Position numbers and translations under genes: made by a program. A stretch of 64,000 nucleotides of DNA, taken from Streptomyces sp. NBC_00654. GTDB lineage: Bacteria; Actinomycetota; Actinomycetes; Streptomycetales; Streptomycetaceae. How positions within the stretch are numbered: the first letter of the stretch is position 1; each line of letters opens with the position of its first letter. Shown here piece after piece: positions 31,918 to 42,654 of the stretch. The notes under the pieces were generated by a model. The model was not told the DNA's origin. It saw nothing but the letters and a program-made list of their open reading frames with translations, and did not search any database. The stretch is taken from NCBI RefSeq assembly GCF_026341775.1, contig NZ_JAPEOB010000001.1, positions 3,100,001 through 3,164,000 on the forward strand. The letters run 5' to 3'.

Positions 31918-34455
31918 CGTCACGGTCGCCGGGAGATCGGGTCTGACCGGGGGACCACCCTCCGCGGCGCGCAGGGTGAACACCATGGTGAAACCCCCTC
32001 CCGGGGTGTCCTCGGCGGCGAGCGTTCCCCCCATCGCCTCCACGAAACCGCGGGCCACCGCGAGGCCGAGGCCGACTCCGGCGCCGCGCGGTGTGTCGCC
32101 GTAGCGCTGGAAGGGGGCGAAGATACGCTCCTTGGCCTCGTCCGGTACGCCCGGCCCGCGGTCGATGACCCGGACTTCGACGCGGTCGGCCATGGCACTG
32201 ACGGCCACCAGCACCGCTTCGCCCCGTGGGCCGTACTTCACCGCGTTCTCGACGACGTTGGCGACGGCGCGCTCCAGCAGCCCCGGGTCCACGGCCACCA
32301 GGGGCAGCTCCTCGGGGATGTCCAGCCGGACGCTCTCCTCCGGAACGCCGCCGAGCGCCATGGGAACGACCTCGTCGAGGTCCGTCGCACGGATCAGCGG
32401 CCGAACCGTCCCGGTGTCCAGCCGGGACATGTCCAGAAGGTTGCCGATCAGATGGTCGAGGCGGTCGGCGCCCTCCTCGATTCCGGCCAGCAGCTCGCCG
32501 CGGTCCTCGTCGGACCACTCCACGTCGGCGGAGCGCAGGGATGTGGCGGACACCTTGATGGTCGCCAGCGGAGTCCGCAGATCGTGGCTGACCGCGGCCA
32601 GGAGGGCCGTGCGGATTCTGTCGCCCTCCGCGTGCTCACGTGCTTGCTCGGCCTCGCCCCGCAGGCGTTGGCGGTCGAGTACGACGGCGGCCTGGGCGGC
32701 GAACGCGGCGAGCACCCGGCGGTCCTCGGCCGGCAGGACCCGCCCCGAGAGGGCCAGCGCCATGTGACTGCCGACGGGCATGTCCACGTCCGCGTCCTCG
32801 GGGCGGGCGACGGGCGCCGGCCCGACACTCCCCGTACAGCTCCACGGCCGCACCTCGCTCTGCCGCTCCAGCAGGGCGACGGATTCCATGGCGAAGGTCT
32901 CGCGGACCCGGTCCAGGAGGGCGTCCAGGGTGGTCTCTCCGCGCAGGACGCTGCCCGCGAGGAAGGAGAGGATCTCCGATTCGGCGCGCAGCCGGGCCGC
33001 CTGGTGGGTACGGCGGGCCGCCAGATCCACCACCGAGGCAACCGAGACCGCCACACTCACGAAGATGGCGATGGCGAGGATGTTCCTCGGATCGGCGATG
33101 GTCAGCCGGTGCAACGGTGGGGTGAAGTAGTAGTTCAGAAGGAGAGACCCGAGGGCGGCGGAGCCGAGCGCCGGAAGCAGCCCGCCCACCAGCGCGGCGG
33201 CCACCGTCAGCGCCAGGAACAGCAGCATGTCGTTGGCGAGCCCGAGATCCGCGTCGATGTGGGTGAGCAGCGCGACCAGCAGGGCCGGGCCGGCCAGACC
33301 GACCACCCAGCCCCAGACGCTCCGCGCCGTACTCAGGCGGGCATGCCGGGGCACGGGCAGCCTCCGCCCGCGGGCGACCTCCTCGTGCGTGACGATATGG
33401 ACGTCCAGGTCGGGTCCGGAGTCCCTGGCGACCGTGGCGCCGACACCCGGCCCGAAGACGTACTGCCAGGCCCTGCGGCGGCTGGAGCCGAGAATGATCT
33501 GGCTCGCGTTCACCCCGCGTGCGAACTCCAGCAGGGACTGCGGCACATCGTCGCCGATGACATGGTGGAACGTACCGCCCACGTTCTCGACCAGCGTGCG
33601 CTGGACGGCCAGGTCCCGGGGAGAGGCGGAGGACAGTCCGTCGCTCCTGGTGATGTACACCGCGAGCACCTCGCCGCCCGCCCCCTTCTCGGCCAGCCGT
33701 GCGGCCCGGCGGATCAGCGTCGCACCTTCGGGGCCGCCCGTCAGCCCGACGACGATGCGTTCGCGGGCCTGCCAGGTGGTGCGGATGTTGTGTTCGCCGC
33801 GGTACTGCTGGAGGTATTCGTCGACCCGGTCGGCGACCCAGAGCAGGGCCAGCTCGCGCAGGGCGGTGAGGTTGCCGGGACGGAAGTAGTTCGACAGGGC
33901 CGCGTCGAGCTTGTCCGGTTTGTAGATGTTGCCGTGGGCCATCCGCCGCCGGAGGGCCTGTGGGGACATGTCGACAAGCTCGATCTGGTCGGCCCGTCGG
34001 ACGACCTCGTCGGGCACGGTCTCCCGCTGCCGCACACCGGTGATGGACTCGACCACATCGCCCAGCGACTCCAGATGCTGGATGTTCACCGTCGAGACGA
34101 CGTCGATACCGGCGTCGAGAAGCTCTTCCACGTCCTGCCACCGCTTGGCGTTCCGGCAGCCCGGTACGTTGGTGTGGGCCAGTTCGTCGACCAGGGCGAC
34201 GGCCGGGGCCCGTTCCAGGACCGCGTCGACGTCCATCTCGGTGAAGACCGCGGAACGGTACTCCATCGTGCGGCGCTGGATCTGCTCCAGACCGTGGAGC
34301 ATCACCTCGGTACGCGGCCGGTCGTGGTGCTCGACGAACGCGACGACGCAGTCGGTGCCCCGCTCCACCCGGCGGTGTGCCTCGGACAGCATCGAGTACG
34401 TCTTGCCTACCCCCGGCGCCGCGCCGAGGTAGATCCGGAGCTTCCCGCGTCCCAT
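31912..34455 (-). CDS. kdpD: KdpD sensor histidine kinase
   Basis: An 847-residue sensor. The KdpD domain (about 1-215) has Walker A GAAPGVGKTYSML and the conserved DELAHTNVPG, RWQDVEELLDAGIDVVSTVN and NYFRPGNLTALRELALLW blocks. A USP domain follows (about 245-370, with SSRRRAWQYVFGPG). Four transmembrane helices lie at about 385-490, then a GAF-like region. The kinase has an H-box AVSHDLRTPL with His624, an N-box VVENAVKYGPRGE, and G-boxes DRGPGVPDEA and GVGLGLAVARG. It senses low potassium or turgor and phosphorylates KdpE. It is the last gene of the kdp operon, 72 bp after kdpE. Confidence 0.95.
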   Translation of the reverse strand: MGRGKLRIYLGAAPGVGKTYSMLSEAHRRVERGTDCVVAFVEHHDRPRTEVMLHGLEQIQRRTMEYRSAVFTEMDVDAVLERAPAVALVDELAHTNVPGCRNAKRWQDVEELLDAGIDVVSTVNIQHLESLGDVVESITGVRQRETVPDEVVRRADQIELVDMSPQALRRRMAHGNIYKPDKLDAALSNYFRPGNLTALRELALLWVADRVDEYLQQYRGEHNIRTTWQARERIVVGLTGGPEGATLIRRAARLAEKGAGGEVLAVYITRSDGLSSASPRDLAVQRTLVENVGGTFHHVIGDDVPQSLLEFARGVNASQIILGSSRRRAWQYVFGPGVGATVARDSGPDLDVHIVTHEEVARGRRLPVPRHARLSTARSVWGWVVGLAGPALLVALLTHIDADLGLANDMLLFLALTVAAALVGGLLPALGSAALGSLLLNYYFTPPLHRLTIADPRNILAIAIFVSVAVSVASVVDLAARRTHQAARLRAESEILSFLAGSVLRGETTLDALLDRVRETFAMESVALLERQSEVRPWSCTGSVGPAPVARPEDADVDMPVGSHMALALSGRVLPAEDRRVLAAFAAQAAVVLDRQRLRGEAEQAREHAEGDRIRTALLAAVSHDLRTPLATIKVSATSLRSADVEWSDEDRGELLAGIEEGADRLDHLIGNLLDMSRLDTGTVRPLIRATDLDEVVPMALGGVPEESVRLDIPEELPLVAVDPGLLERAVANVVENAVKYGPRGEAVLVAVSAMADRVEVRVIDRGPGVPDEAKERIFAPFQRYGDTPRGAGVGLGLAVARGFVEAMGGTLAAEDTPGGGFTMVFTLRAAEGGPPVRPDLPATVTS

Positions 34456-34527
34456 GGTTCCGACAGGTTCCGTTCTCTGAAGTCGACTGGATGGGCAGGA
34501 GAGTCTCCAGGGATGTGTTCCGGCTTC

Positions 34528-35214
34528 TCACTGCACGAAGCGGTATCCCATGCCCGGGGCGGTGATGAAGTGACGCGGGTGCGCGGGGTCGGGTTCGAGT
34601 TTCCGCCTCAACTGGGCCATGTAGACGCGGAGGTAGTTGCTGTGCGTCCGATAGGTGGGCCCCCACACCTCGTCCAGCAGCTGTCGCTGGCTGACGAGCC
34701 GGCCGTTGTTGCGGATCAGGATCTCCAGCAACTGCCATTCGGTCGGCGTCAGCCGGACGGTGTGCCCGTCGCGTCTGGCCTCCTTCGTGACCAGGTCGAG
34801 GACGAACCCCTCGGTGACGACGGTCCTCTCGCCGCCCGCAGGGGAGGCGGAGCCCGTACGCCGCCGGGTCGCGACCCGCAACCGGGCGAGGAGTTCGTCC
34901 ATGCTGAACGGTTTGGTGATGTAGTCGTCGGCACCCGCGTCGAGTGCTCTGACCTTCTCGTCGGAAGCGCTCCGCGCGGAGACCACCAGGATCGGCGCCC
35001 GGGACCACCGCCGCAGCGCACGCATCACCTCGATGCCGTCCATGTCCGGGAGCCCGAGGTCCAGCAGCACGGCGTCAGGGGGGTGCGCCGCGGCCAGCCG
35101 GAGTGCCGTGTTCCCGTTGGGCGCGGCGTCCACTTCGTATTGGCGGGCGTGCAGATTGATCGCGATCGCACGGACGAGCTGCGGCTCGTCCTCCACCACC
35201 AGTACCCGAGTCAC
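34528..35214 (-). CDS. kdpE: KdpE response regulator
   Basis: A 228-residue OmpR/PhoB-type regulator. GTG 35214 is chosen because the receiver fold begins TRVLVVEDEPQLVRA right after it and GAAAGGCGG lies upstream. The receiver domain has the acidic pair in VVEDE, the phospho-acceptor Asp in DAVLLDLGLPDMDG, the Ser in VVSARS and the Lys in YITKPFS. The winged-helix domain ends RKLEPDPAHPRHFITAPGMGYRFV. It is activated by KdpD and turns on kdpFABC. It sits between kdpC (113 bp away) and kdpD. The spacing after kdpC could hold a separate promoter. Confidence 0.95.
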   Translation of the reverse strand: MTRVLVVEDEPQLVRAIAINLHARQYEVDAAPNGNTALRLAAAHPPDAVLLDLGLPDMDGIEVMRALRRWSRAPILVVSARSASDEKVRALDAGADDYITKPFSMDELLARLRVATRRRTGSASPAGGERTVVTEGFVLDLVTKEARRDGHTVRLTPTEWQLLEILIRNNGRLVSQRQLLDEVWGPTYRTHSNYLRVYMAQLRRKLEPDPAHPRHFITAPGMGYRFVQ

Positions 35215-35327
35215 GGCGTGCCGCCTTTCTGTCGTGCGCGAGCCGTGGTCACCGGGAACGAGGGCGGGAGCCGGGAATCCGCCGACTGCGCTCACCGTCT
35301 CGGCTCCCGCCCGTTCCGGTAAGCCGA

Positions 35328-35993
35328 TCACTGCTCGACGAGCTTCTTGAGTGCGATGTTGAGTTGGAGGACGTTGACGCGGGGTTCGCCCATGAATCCG
35401 AGGACGCGGCCGTCGGTGTGTTCCTTGACGAGTTTCTGGACCTGGTTGATGTCGAGGTGGTTGTTCTGGGCGACGCGGCGGGTCTGGAGTTGGGCGTAGG
35501 CGGGTGAGATGTGGGGGTCGAGGCCGGAGCCGGAGGAGGTGACGGCGTCGGCCGGCACGTCGTCGGGGTCGATCGTGTGTCCGGGGACGGAGTTGTCCTT
35601 GACGACGGCGGCCTTGGCGGCGGTGACCCAGTCGATGAGTTCCTCGTTGTCGCCGGAGCGGTTGGTGGCGCCGGAGAGGATCAGTTCGTACTGGGTGTTG
35701 ACGCTGTTGGTGCCCAGGCCGTTGGAGGGGCGGGGCTGGAACCAGTCGAGGTCGGGTGCGGGGGTTTCCTGTCCGTCCTTGAGGGGGAGGTCGTAGCGCT
35801 GGCCGATGAGGGAGGAGCCGACGACCTTGCCGTCCGCGGTGATCTCGGAGCCGTTGGCCTTGCCGGGGAGGAGGGCCTGGGCGGCGCCGGTGACGGCGAG
35901 GGGGTAGAGGACGCCGCAGACCAGGGTGAGGACGAGGAGGGCGCGCAGTGCGGCCCCGAGGAGCCGGGTCGTGTTTCCTGCGGAGTTGTTCAT
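35328..35993 (-). CDS. kdpC: KdpC, potassium-transporting ATPase C subunit
   Basis: A 221-residue protein. One N-terminal transmembrane helix (RALLVLTLVCGVLYPLAVTG) is followed by an extracytoplasmic domain: SSLIGQRYDLP, FQPRPSN, SSGSGLDPHISPAYAQLQTRRVAQ and LGFMGEPRVNVLQLNIAL are all KdpC signatures. KdpC sits beside KdpA and may raise K+ affinity or assist catalysis. ATG 35993 is 6 bp after the kdpB stop, so the genes are translated from one message. Confidence 0.95.
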   Translation of the reverse strand: MNNSAGNTTRLLGAALRALLVLTLVCGVLYPLAVTGAAQALLPGKANGSEITADGKVVGSSLIGQRYDLPLKDGQETPAPDLDWFQPRPSNGLGTNSVNTQYELILSGATNRSGDNEELIDWVTAAKAAVVKDNSVPGHTIDPDDVPADAVTSSGSGLDPHISPAYAQLQTRRVAQNNHLDINQVQKLVKEHTDGRVLGFMGEPRVNVLQLNIALKKLVEQ

Positions 35994-35999
35994 GGCGGT

Positions 36000-38138
36000 T
36001 CAGCCGATTCCGGGGATGAGGGAGAGGAGCAGGTCGATGATCTTGATGCCGATGAACGGGGCGATCAGTCCGCCGAGTCCGTAGATCCCGAGGTTGCGGC
36101 GGAGCATGCTGTCGGCGCTGGAGGGCCGGTAGCTGACGCCCTTCAGGGCGAGCGGGACGAGCGCGATGATGATCAGGGCGTTGAAGATCACGGCGGACAG
36201 GATCGCGGACCTCGGGGAGGAGAGGTCCATGATGTTGAGCTTGTCCAGGCCCGGGTGGACGACGGCGAACATGGCCGGGATGATCGCGAAGTACTTCGCG
36301 ACGTCGTTGGCGATGGAGAACGTGGTGAGCGCGCCGCGGGTGATCAGGAGCTGTTTCCCGATCTCGACGATCTCGATGAGTTTGGTGGGGTTGGAGTCGA
36401 GGTCCACCATGTTCCCGGCCTCCTTCGCGGCCGAGGTCCCGGTGTTCATCGCGACGCCGACGTCGGCCTGGGCGAGGGCGGGGGCGTCGTTCGTCCCGTC
36501 GCCGGTCATCGCGACGAGTTTCCCGCCGGCCTGTTCCCGTTTGATGAGGGCCATCTTGTCCTCGGGGGTGGCCTCGGCGAGGAAGTCGTCGACCCCCGCC
36601 TCCTGGGCGATCGCCTTCGCGGTCAGCGGGTTGTCACCCGTGATCATGACCGTCCTGATGCCCATCCGCCGCAGCTCGTCGAACCGCTCCCTCATCCCCT
36701 CCTTGACGACGTCCTTCAGGTGGATGACACCCAGGACCCGGGCACCCCGGTCGTCGTGGACGGCCACCAGAAGTGGTGTCCCGCCTGCTTCGGAGATGGT
36801 GTCGGCCAGCCGGCCGGCGTCCTCGGAGACCGTGCCGCCCTGGTCACGGACCCAGGCGAGCACCGATCCCGATGCCCCTTTACGGGTCCTGCGCGCGGTG
36901 CCGTCCTCGGTGAGGTCGACCCCGGACATCCGGGTCTGGGCGGTGAACACCACCCATTCGGCGTGGGCGAGTTCGCCCTGGTGGCGTTCGCGGAGCCCGT
37001 ACTTCTCCTTGGCGAGGACGACGACGGAGCGGCCCTCGGGGGTTTCGTCGGCCAGGGAGGAGAGCTGGGCGGCGTCGGCGAGTTCGGCCTCCGTGACCCC
37101 CTTGACCGGGACGAACTCGGCGGCCTGCCGGTTGCCCAGGGTGATCGTGCCGGTCTTGTCGAGGAGGAGGGTCGACACATCGCCGGCCGCCTCGACCGCC
37201 CGCCCGGACATCGCGAGGACATTGCGCTGGACCAGGCGGTCCATGCCCGCGATCCCGATGGCGGAGAGCAGCGCACCGATCGTGGTCGGGATGAGGCAGA
37301 CCAGCAGCGCGGCCAGCACGATCATCGACTGCTCGCTGCCCGCGTAGATCGCGAACGGCTGGAGTGTCACCACGGCCAGCAGGAACACGATGGTGAGCGA
37401 GGCCAGCAGGATGTTGAGGGCGATCTCGTTGGGCGTCTTCTGCCGGGCCGCGCCCTCGACCAGGGCGATCATCCGGTCGATGAACGTCTCACCGGGTTTG
37501 GTGGTGATCTTCACGACGATCCGGTCGGAGAGGACCTTCGTGCCGCCGGTCACCGCGCTGCGGTCGCCGCCGGACTCCCGGATGACGGGGGCCGACTCGC
37601 CCGTGATCGCGGACTCGTCGACACTCGCGACACCCTCGACGACGTCCCCGTCACCGGGAATGATGTCACCGGCCTCGCACACCACCAGATCACCGATACG
37701 CAGCTCGGTCCCCGGGACCCGCTCCTCGTTCTTCCCGATGACCCGCCGGGCGACCGTGTCGGTCTTCGCCCGGCGCAGCGTGTCGGCCTGCGCCTTCCCA
37801 CGCCCCTCCGCGACCGCCTCGGCCAGATTCGCGAAGACCGTGGTGAGCCACAGCCACACGGTGATCGCCCAGCCGAACCAGTCCGTCGGGTCCAGCACCG
37901 CGAGCACGGTCGTCAGCACCGACCCGATCAGCACGACGAACATCACCGGGGACTTCACCATCACCCGGGGATCCAGCTTCCGCACCGCGTCGGGGAACGA
38001 CCTGAGCAACTGCCCGGGGTCGAACAGACCCCCGCCGACACGCCCTTCGGACCGGTGCCCGGTGGGTGTGTCCTGGTGCGGTGCCCGGGAGGGAGTAACG
38101 GTGGACATCGCGTCCTCTTGGTTCAGACGAGTGGTCAT
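36000..38138 (-). CDS. kdpB: KdpB, potassium-transporting P-type ATPase B subunit
   Basis: A 712-residue P-type ATPase from ATG 38138, which overlaps the kdpA stop (ATGA). ATG 38108, with its own AGAGGA, is an alternative. Motifs: [11 protein letters not shown] (actuator loop), the phosphorylated Asp327 in [23 protein letters not shown] (nucleotide domain), [13 protein letters not shown], and [22 protein letters not shown] for hinge and Mg binding. It hydrolyses ATP to drive K+ taken up through KdpA and is the catalytic subunit of the KdpFABC complex. A second, diverged kdpB lies at 40423-42573. Confidence 0.96.
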   Translation of the reverse strand: MTTRLNQEDAMSTVTPSRAPHQDTPTGHRSEGRVGGGLFDPGQLLRSFPDAVRKLDPRVMVKSPVMFVVLIGSVLTTVLAVLDPTDWFGWAITVWLWLTTVFANLAEAVAEGRGKAQADTLRRAKTDTVARRVIGKNEERVPGTELRIGDLVVCEAGDIIPGDGDVVEGVASVDESAITGESAPVIRESGGDRSAVTGGTKVLSDRIVVKITTKPGETFIDRMIALVEGAARQKTPNEIALNILLASLTIVFLLAVVTLQPFAIYAGSEQSMIVLAALLVCLIPTTIGALLSAIGIAGMDRLVQRNVLAMSGRAVEAAGDVSTLLLDKTGTITLGNRQAAEFVPVKGVTEAELADAAQLSSLADETPEGRSVVVLAKEKYGLRERHQGELAHAEWVVFTAQTRMSGVDLTEDGTARRTRKGASGSVLAWVRDQGGTVSEDAGRLADTISEAGGTPLLVAVHDDRGARVLGVIHLKDVVKEGMRERFDELRRMGIRTVMITGDNPLTAKAIAQEAGVDDFLAEATPEDKMALIKREQAGGKLVAMTGDGTNDAPALAQADVGVAMNTGTSAAKEAGNMVDLDSNPTKLIEIVEIGKQLLITRGALTTFSIANDVAKYFAIIPAMFAVVHPGLDKLNIMDLSSPRSAILSAVIFNALIIIALVPLALKGVSYRPSSADSMLRRNLGIYGLGGLIAPFIGIKIIDLLLSLIPGIG

Positions 38139-39799
38139 GACGCCAGCCCCTCGGCGAGCGGACCCAGCGCCAGGGCCGGGAAGTAGGTCAGTCCGGTGAT
38201 GATCAGGATCGTGCCGACCAGCAGACCGCTGAACATCGGCTTCTGCGTGCCGAGCGTCCCCACGGTCGCCGGGACGGGTTTCTGCTCGGCCAGCGACCCG
38301 GCCAGGGCCAGGACGAACACCATCGGCAGGAACCGGCCCAGCAGCATCGCGATCCCGATCGTGCTGTTGAACCACTGCGTGTCCGCGTTCAGCCCGGCGA
38401 ACGCCGAACCGTTGTTGTTCGCACCCGAGGTATAGGCGTACAGGATCTCCGAGAAACCGTGCGCCCCCGAGTTCGTCATCGAATTTCCCGGTGTCGGCAG
38501 CGCCATCGCCACGGCGGTGAAGCACAGCACCAGCGCCGGAGTGATCAGGATGTAACAGGCCGCCAGCTTGATCTGACGCGTGCCGATCTTCTTGCCCAGA
38601 TACTCCGGCGTACGGCCGACCATCAGACCCGCGATGAACACCGCGATGACCGCCATGATCAGCATGCCGTAAAGGCCGGAACCCACACCACCGGGCGCGA
38701 TCTCACCCAGCTGCATTCCCAGCATCGTGATCCCGCCGCCGAACCCCGTGTACGAGGAATGGAACGAGTTCACCGCACCCGTCGACGTCAGCGTCGTCGC
38801 GACCGCGAAGAGCGAGGAGCCGCCGATACCGAACCGGTTCTCCTTGCCCTCCATCGCCCCGCCGGCAATATCGAACGCCGGCCCGTTGTGGGCGAACTCC
38901 GTCCACATCATCAGGCCGCTGAAACCCAGCCAGATGACACCCATCGCGGCAAGGATCGCGTACCCCTGCTTCACACTCCCGACCATCCTGCCGAACGTCC
39001 GCGTCAACGCGAACGGGATCACCAGGATCAGGAAGATCTCGAAAAGATTGGACACCGGGCTGGGGTTCTCGAACGGGTGCGCCGAGTTCGCGTTGAAGTA
39101 ACCGCCCCCGTTCGTCCCCAGCTCCTTGATGACCTCCTGCGAAGCCACCGCCCCGCCGTTCCACTCCTGCGACCCGCCCATGAACTGACCGACCTCATGA
39201 ATGCCGGAGAAGTTCTGGATCGCACCGCAGGCGACCAGCACCAGAGCACCCACCACCGCGATCGGGACCAGGATGCGCACAACACCCCGCACCAGATCGG
39301 ACCAGAAATTGCCCAGCTCACCCGTCCGGGCACGGGCGAAGCCCCGCACGAGCGCCACCGCGACGGCCATACCGACCGCCGCCGACACGAAGTTCTGCAC
39401 CGCCAGACCACCGGTCTGCACGACGTGGCCCATGGCCTGCTCGCCGTAGTACGACTGCCAGTTGGTATTCGCGACGAACGACGCCGCCGTATTGAACGCC
39501 TGATCCGGATCGATCGACGAGAAACCCAGCGAACCGGGCAACACCCCCTGCACCCGCTGCAACAGATACAGGAAGAGAACACTCACAGCCGAGAACGCCA
39601 GAACTCCGCGCAGATACGCGGGCCAACGCATTTCGGTAGTGGGATCGGCACCAATCGCCTTGTATACCCACTTCTCCACCCGCAGATGCTTCGGAGAGGA
39701 ATACACACGGGCCATGTGGTCACCGAGCGGACGGTACGCCAGACCCAGCGCCACAACGAGCGCGAGCAACTGGAGCACACCAGCAAGGACGGGGCTCAT
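38135..39799 (-). CDS. kdpA: KdpA, potassium-binding subunit
   Basis: A 554-residue membrane protein. ATG 39799 gives the proper family N-terminus ([22 protein letters not shown]). It is a Trk/Ktr-type fourfold pore protein; selectivity-filter glycine segments are visible, including [52 protein letters not shown] and [15 protein letters not shown]. It carries the K+ path of KdpFABC. It starts 7 bp after kdpF and its stop is shared with the kdpB start in ATGA. Confidence 0.96.
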   Translation of the reverse strand: MSPVLAGVLQLLALVVALGLAYRPLGDHMARVYSSPKHLRVEKWVYKAIGADPTTEMRWPAYLRGVLAFSAVSVLFLYLLQRVQGVLPGSLGFSSIDPDQAFNTAASFVANTNWQSYYGEQAMGHVVQTGGLAVQNFVSAAVGMAVAVALVRGFARARTGELGNFWSDLVRGVVRILVPIAVVGALVLVACGAIQNFSGIHEVGQFMGGSQEWNGGAVASQEVIKELGTNGGGYFNANSAHPFENPSPVSNLFEIFLILVIPFALTRTFGRMVGSVKQGYAILAAMGVIWLGFSGLMMWTEFAHNGPAFDIAGGAMEGKENRFGIGGSSLFAVATTLTSTGAVNSFHSSYTGFGGGITMLGMQLGEIAPGGVGSGLYGMLIMAVIAVFIAGLMVGRTPEYLGKKIGTRQIKLAACYILITPALVLCFTAVAMALPTPGNSMTNSGAHGFSEILYAYTSGANNNGSAFAGLNADTQWFNSTIGIAMLLGRFLPMVFVLALAGSLAEQKPVPATVGTLGTQKPMFSGLLVGTILIITGLTYFPALALGPLAEGLAS

Positions 39800-39806
39800 T
39801 TCGGGC

Positions 39807-39896
39807 TCAGAACCTCTCCGGGTAAAGAAGGGCGAGGACGAGATAGCCCAGCAGGGCAACGGCCACGACCAGACCGACAACATTCTCGGCAGTCAC
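39807..39896 (-). CDS. kdpF: KdpF, small stabilising subunit
   Basis: A 29-residue single-pass peptide starting at GTG 39896: [20 protein letters not shown] and ending YPERF, the standard KdpF sequence pattern. It lies at the KdpA-KdpB interface and stabilises the complex. Its GTG overlaps the stop of an upstream 27-codon ORF (GTGA), so the two are translationally coupled, and kdpA follows after 7 bp. Confidence 0.92.
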   Translation of the reverse strand: MTAENVVGLVVAVALLGYLVLALLYPERF

Positions 39897-39976
39897 AGCT
39901 TCGCCACCCCCCGCGCGACCAGAGCCACCAACGCGAACACCGCGATCATGGTGACGACGAAGGCCACATCGGCCAT
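39893..39976 (-). CDS. 27-aa membrane peptide at the head of the kdp operon
   Basis: ATG 39976 follows AGGAG with 5-6 bases of spacing. The product begins MADVAFVVTMIAVFALVALVA and ends RGVAKL, a single transmembrane helix with a basic end, similar in size and form to KdpF. The stop codon overlaps the kdpF GTG (GTGA), so it is the first cistron of the operon. It could be a further accessory subunit or a leader peptide that couples kdp translation. Good ribosome site, hydrophobic design and overlap argue that it is real, although it is too short for most gene finders. Confidence 0.75.
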   Translation of the reverse strand: MADVAFVVTMIAVFALVALVARGVAKL

Positions 39977-40050
39977 CGTGAGCTCCTAGATGAGATTCGG
40001 ACACTCGGACAACTTGAGCAAAGACCCGAAACGAGCGTTTGTGCTCTCTG

Positions 40051-40100
40051 TTGACAGGTCCCTTACGGTCGTTGGCGCGTCTTTGACGGGACCCTTACGC
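40051..40100. promoter_or_regulatory. Pair of direct repeats, candidate KdpE binding sites
   Basis: TTGACAGGTCCCTTACGG (40051-40068) and TTGACGGGACCCTTACGC (40083-40100) agree at 15 of 18 positions and start 32 bp apart, three helical turns. They lie 75-124 bp upstream of the first kdp start codon on the opposite strand, where an OmpR-type activator binding as tandem dimers would sit. Confidence 0.55.
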
Positions 40101-40331
40101 CGCCGCACCCGTCTGCGGAAAAAACGCTGCTCCTGGGCTGTCCGGGTTGTCAGAGGGGTGTCAATACTCGTGGCCGCATCCGGGCGGGTGCCCGACGGTC
40201 GCCTAGATTTCGTACGCCGCTCAAGGTGGCGAACGCCGACGACATCGCCGGGGGCCGGGATCCTTCCCTCCCCGCCCCCGGCGTCGTCGGCGGTGGAACG
40301 CGGCGGCGTACCCCGCTCTGCGTTCGCGCAC

Positions 40332-40370
40332 GTCCCTGCCGGTATCGGAAACCGGCATACCGGCAGGGAC
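40332..40370. repeat. 14-bp perfect inverted repeat upstream of the second kdpB
   Basis: GTCCCTGCCGGTAT (40332-40345) is exactly complementary to ATACCGGCAGGGAC (40357-40370) around 11 bases. It ends 52 bp before the ATG of the second kdpB. It could be an operator or a hairpin in the mRNA leader; there is no T-run. Confidence 0.6.
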
Positions 40371-40422
40371 CAGCGGCTCTCTCCCCATCGACCGATCAGG
40401 TCCCCTCAGAAGGTCTTCCGCG

Positions 40423-42573
40423 ATGCATCCCGCCGCACCTCACCAGAGCCCGCCCTCGTCAGAGGAATCGCCTTCCCCGAAGGCGCGCTCATCCGGCCGG
40501 GCCACTCAGCCGGGCGGTCCTTTCGACCCCATGCAACTCCTGACGTCGTTCCCCGAGGCTCTGCGCAAGCTGCATCCGCGGGACCTGGCCCGTAACCCCG
40601 TGCTCTTCGTCGTGGCCATCGGATCGGCGCTGACCACGGTCTCGGCCCTTGTCCACCCTTCCGTCTTCACCTGGGTGGTCAGCTGCTGGCTCTGGCTGAC
40701 AGTGATCTTCGCCAACCTCGCGGAGGCCGTTGCCGAGGGACGGGGCAGGGCGCAGGCCGAGTCCCTGCGCAGGGCGCGCACCGACACGGTCGCGCTGCGA
40801 CTGCGGGGATGGCGCGTCGGCATGGATCTGGGGTACGCGGAGACCGAGACGGTGGCCGCGACCGAGCTCGGGCTCTTCGACTTCGTCGTGGTCGGGGCCG
40901 GGGAGATGATCCCGGCGGACGGCGATGTGGTCGACGGCGTCGCGGCCGTCGACGAATCGGCGGTGACGGGCGAATCGGCCCCCGTCATCCGGGAGTCGGG
41001 CGGGGACCGCAGCGGTGTCACCGGGGGTACGACGGTGCTCTCCGACCGCATCGTCGTCCGGGTCACCTCGCGCCCCGGTCACTCGTTCCTGGACCGGATG
41101 ATCGCCCTGGTGGAGGGCGCCTCCCGGCAGAAGACGCCGAATGAGATCGCGCTCAACATCCTGCTGGCCGCCCTGACGCTGGTGTTCGTGCTGGTGGTGG
41201 TCTCGGTGCAGCCGATGGCTTCGTACGCGAACGCGGCCCAGTCCACGACGGTCCTGGTCGCCCTCCTCGTCACCCTCATTCCGACCACCATCGGGGCTCT
41301 GCTCTCCGCGATCGGGACCGCCGGCATGGACCGGCTCGTCCAGCGCAATGTGCTCGCCATGTCGGGCCGTGCCGTGGAGGCGGCGGGGGATGTCGACACC
41401 CTGCTGCTCGACAAGACCGGCACGATCACCCTGGGCAACCGGGAGGCCGTGGGTTTCGTGCCGATGCCCGGTGTGGAGGAGACCCATCTCGCCGACGCCT
41501 CCCGGTTCGCCTCGCTGGCCGACGAGACACCCGAGGGCCGCTCCGTTGTCGTACTCGCGAAGGAGCGCCACGCGCTGCGTGAGCCCACCGGGGTGGACCT
41601 GAGCAGGGCCAGGTTCATCGGCTTCACTGCCAGGACCAGGATGAGCGGGGTCGACCTGCGCTGGGACAACGGGGCCGCGACCCACATCCGTAAAGGCGCC
41701 GTGACGCAGGTGATCGGCTGGGTGCGCTCCTACGGAGGGCATGTCCCCGACGAGGCGCTCCGGTACACCGAGTCCATCGCCGCCTCCGGAGGAACCCCTC
41801 TCGCGGTCGCGGTGCACGACGGGAACGGGCCGCGGATCCTCGGCCTGATCCATCTCAAGGACGTCGTCAAGGAAGGCATCGGCGAGCGTTTCGCCCAGCT
41901 GCGCCGCATGGGTATCCGCACCGTCATGATCACGGGTGACAACCCGCTGACCGCCAGGGCCATCGCCCGGGAGGCCGGGGTCGACGACTTCCTCGCCGAG
42001 GCCACCCCCGAGGACAAGCTCGCGCTGATCAAGCGGGAACAGGAGGGCGGGAAGCTCGTCGCGATGACCGGGGACGGGACCAACGACGCCCCGGCACTGG
42101 CACAGGCGGACGTCGGTGTCGCGATGAACACCGGGACCTCGGCCGCCAAGGAGGCCGGGAACATGGTCGATCTCGACTCCAACCCGACCAAGCTGATCGA
42201 GATCGTCGAGATCGGCAAGCAACTCCTCATAACCCGGGGCGCGTTGACGACGTTCTCCATCACGAACGACGTGGCGAAATACTTCGCGATCATTCCCGCG
42301 ATGTTCGCCGGTACCTATCCCGGTCTCGACGCGCTGAACATCATGGGCCTGCACAGCCCGACCTCCGCCATCGCGTCGGCGATCATCTTCAACGCACTGA
42401 TCATCGTGGCGCTCATCCCGCTCGCGCTGCGCGGCGTGCGCTACGTCCCGGCCTCCGCTCACGATCTGCTGCGTCGCAACCTCGCGCTCTACGGTCTGGG
42501 CGGGCTGGTCCTTCCCTTCGTCGGCATCAAACTGATCGACCTGGCGGTTTCCGGGATACCGGGGATCGGCTGA
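40423..42573 (+). CDS. kdpB: Second KdpB-type P-type ATPase subunit, orphan
   Basis: A 716-residue paralogue of KdpB. All catalytic elements are present: [11 protein letters not shown], Asp330 in [37 protein letters not shown] and [22 protein letters not shown]. The last 250 residues are almost identical to the operon copy. The nucleotide-binding domain and N-terminus have diverged. An insertion before the actuator domain ([23 protein letters not shown]) replaces the shorter [14 protein letters not shown]. No kdpA, kdpC or kdpF accompanies it. KdpB alone is not known to transport K+, so it may replace KdpB1 in the complex under some condition or regulate it. It is preceded by a 14-bp inverted repeat. 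Confidence 0.92.
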   Translation: MHPAAPHQSPPSSEESPSPKARSSGRATQPGGPFDPMQLLTSFPEALRKLHPRDLARNPVLFVVAIGSALTTVSALVHPSVFTWVVSCWLWLTVIFANLAEAVAEGRGRAQAESLRRARTDTVALRLRGWRVGMDLGYAETETVAATELGLFDFVVVGAGEMIPADGDVVDGVAAVDESAVTGESAPVIRESGGDRSGVTGGTTVLSDRIVVRVTSRPGHSFLDRMIALVEGASRQKTPNEIALNILLAALTLVFVLVVVSVQPMASYANAAQSTTVLVALLVTLIPTTIGALLSAIGTAGMDRLVQRNVLAMSGRAVEAAGDVDTLLLDKTGTITLGNREAVGFVPMPGVEETHLADASRFASLADETPEGRSVVVLAKERHALREPTGVDLSRARFIGFTARTRMSGVDLRWDNGAATHIRKGAVTQVIGWVRSYGGHVPDEALRYTESIAASGGTPLAVAVHDGNGPRILGLIHLKDVVKEGIGERFAQLRRMGIRTVMITGDNPLTARAIAREAGVDDFLAEATPEDKLALIKREQEGGKLVAMTGDGTNDAPALAQADVGVAMNTGTSAAKEAGNMVDLDSNPTKLIEIVEIGKQLLITRGALTTFSITNDVAKYFAIIPAMFAGTYPGLDALNIMGLHSPTSAIASAIIFNALIIVALIPLALRGVRYVPASAHDLLRRNLALYGLGGLVLPFVGIKLIDLAVSGIPGIG

Positions 42574-42654
42574 CCACGCGCCTCGTTCCCCTTCGAGGTG
42601 TCAGCCACCAGGCCCTGCGAGCCCGGAATCCACCGGCGGCCACGAACCCGTGCT

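Larger units (their letters stand above)
39977..40422. other. Divergent control region between kdp operon and second kdpB
   Basis: A 446-bp region with no gene. It holds the leader and promoter of the leftward kdp operon, two direct repeats (40051-40100) and a 14-bp inverted repeat (40332-40370) nearer the second kdpB. The part at 40000-40240 is less GC-rich than the flanks. Confidence 0.6.

Noticed and set aside
35511..38186. Long plus-strand frame opposite kdpB and kdpC
   Set aside because: Shadow frame; the minus strand encodes well-conserved KdpB and KdpC.
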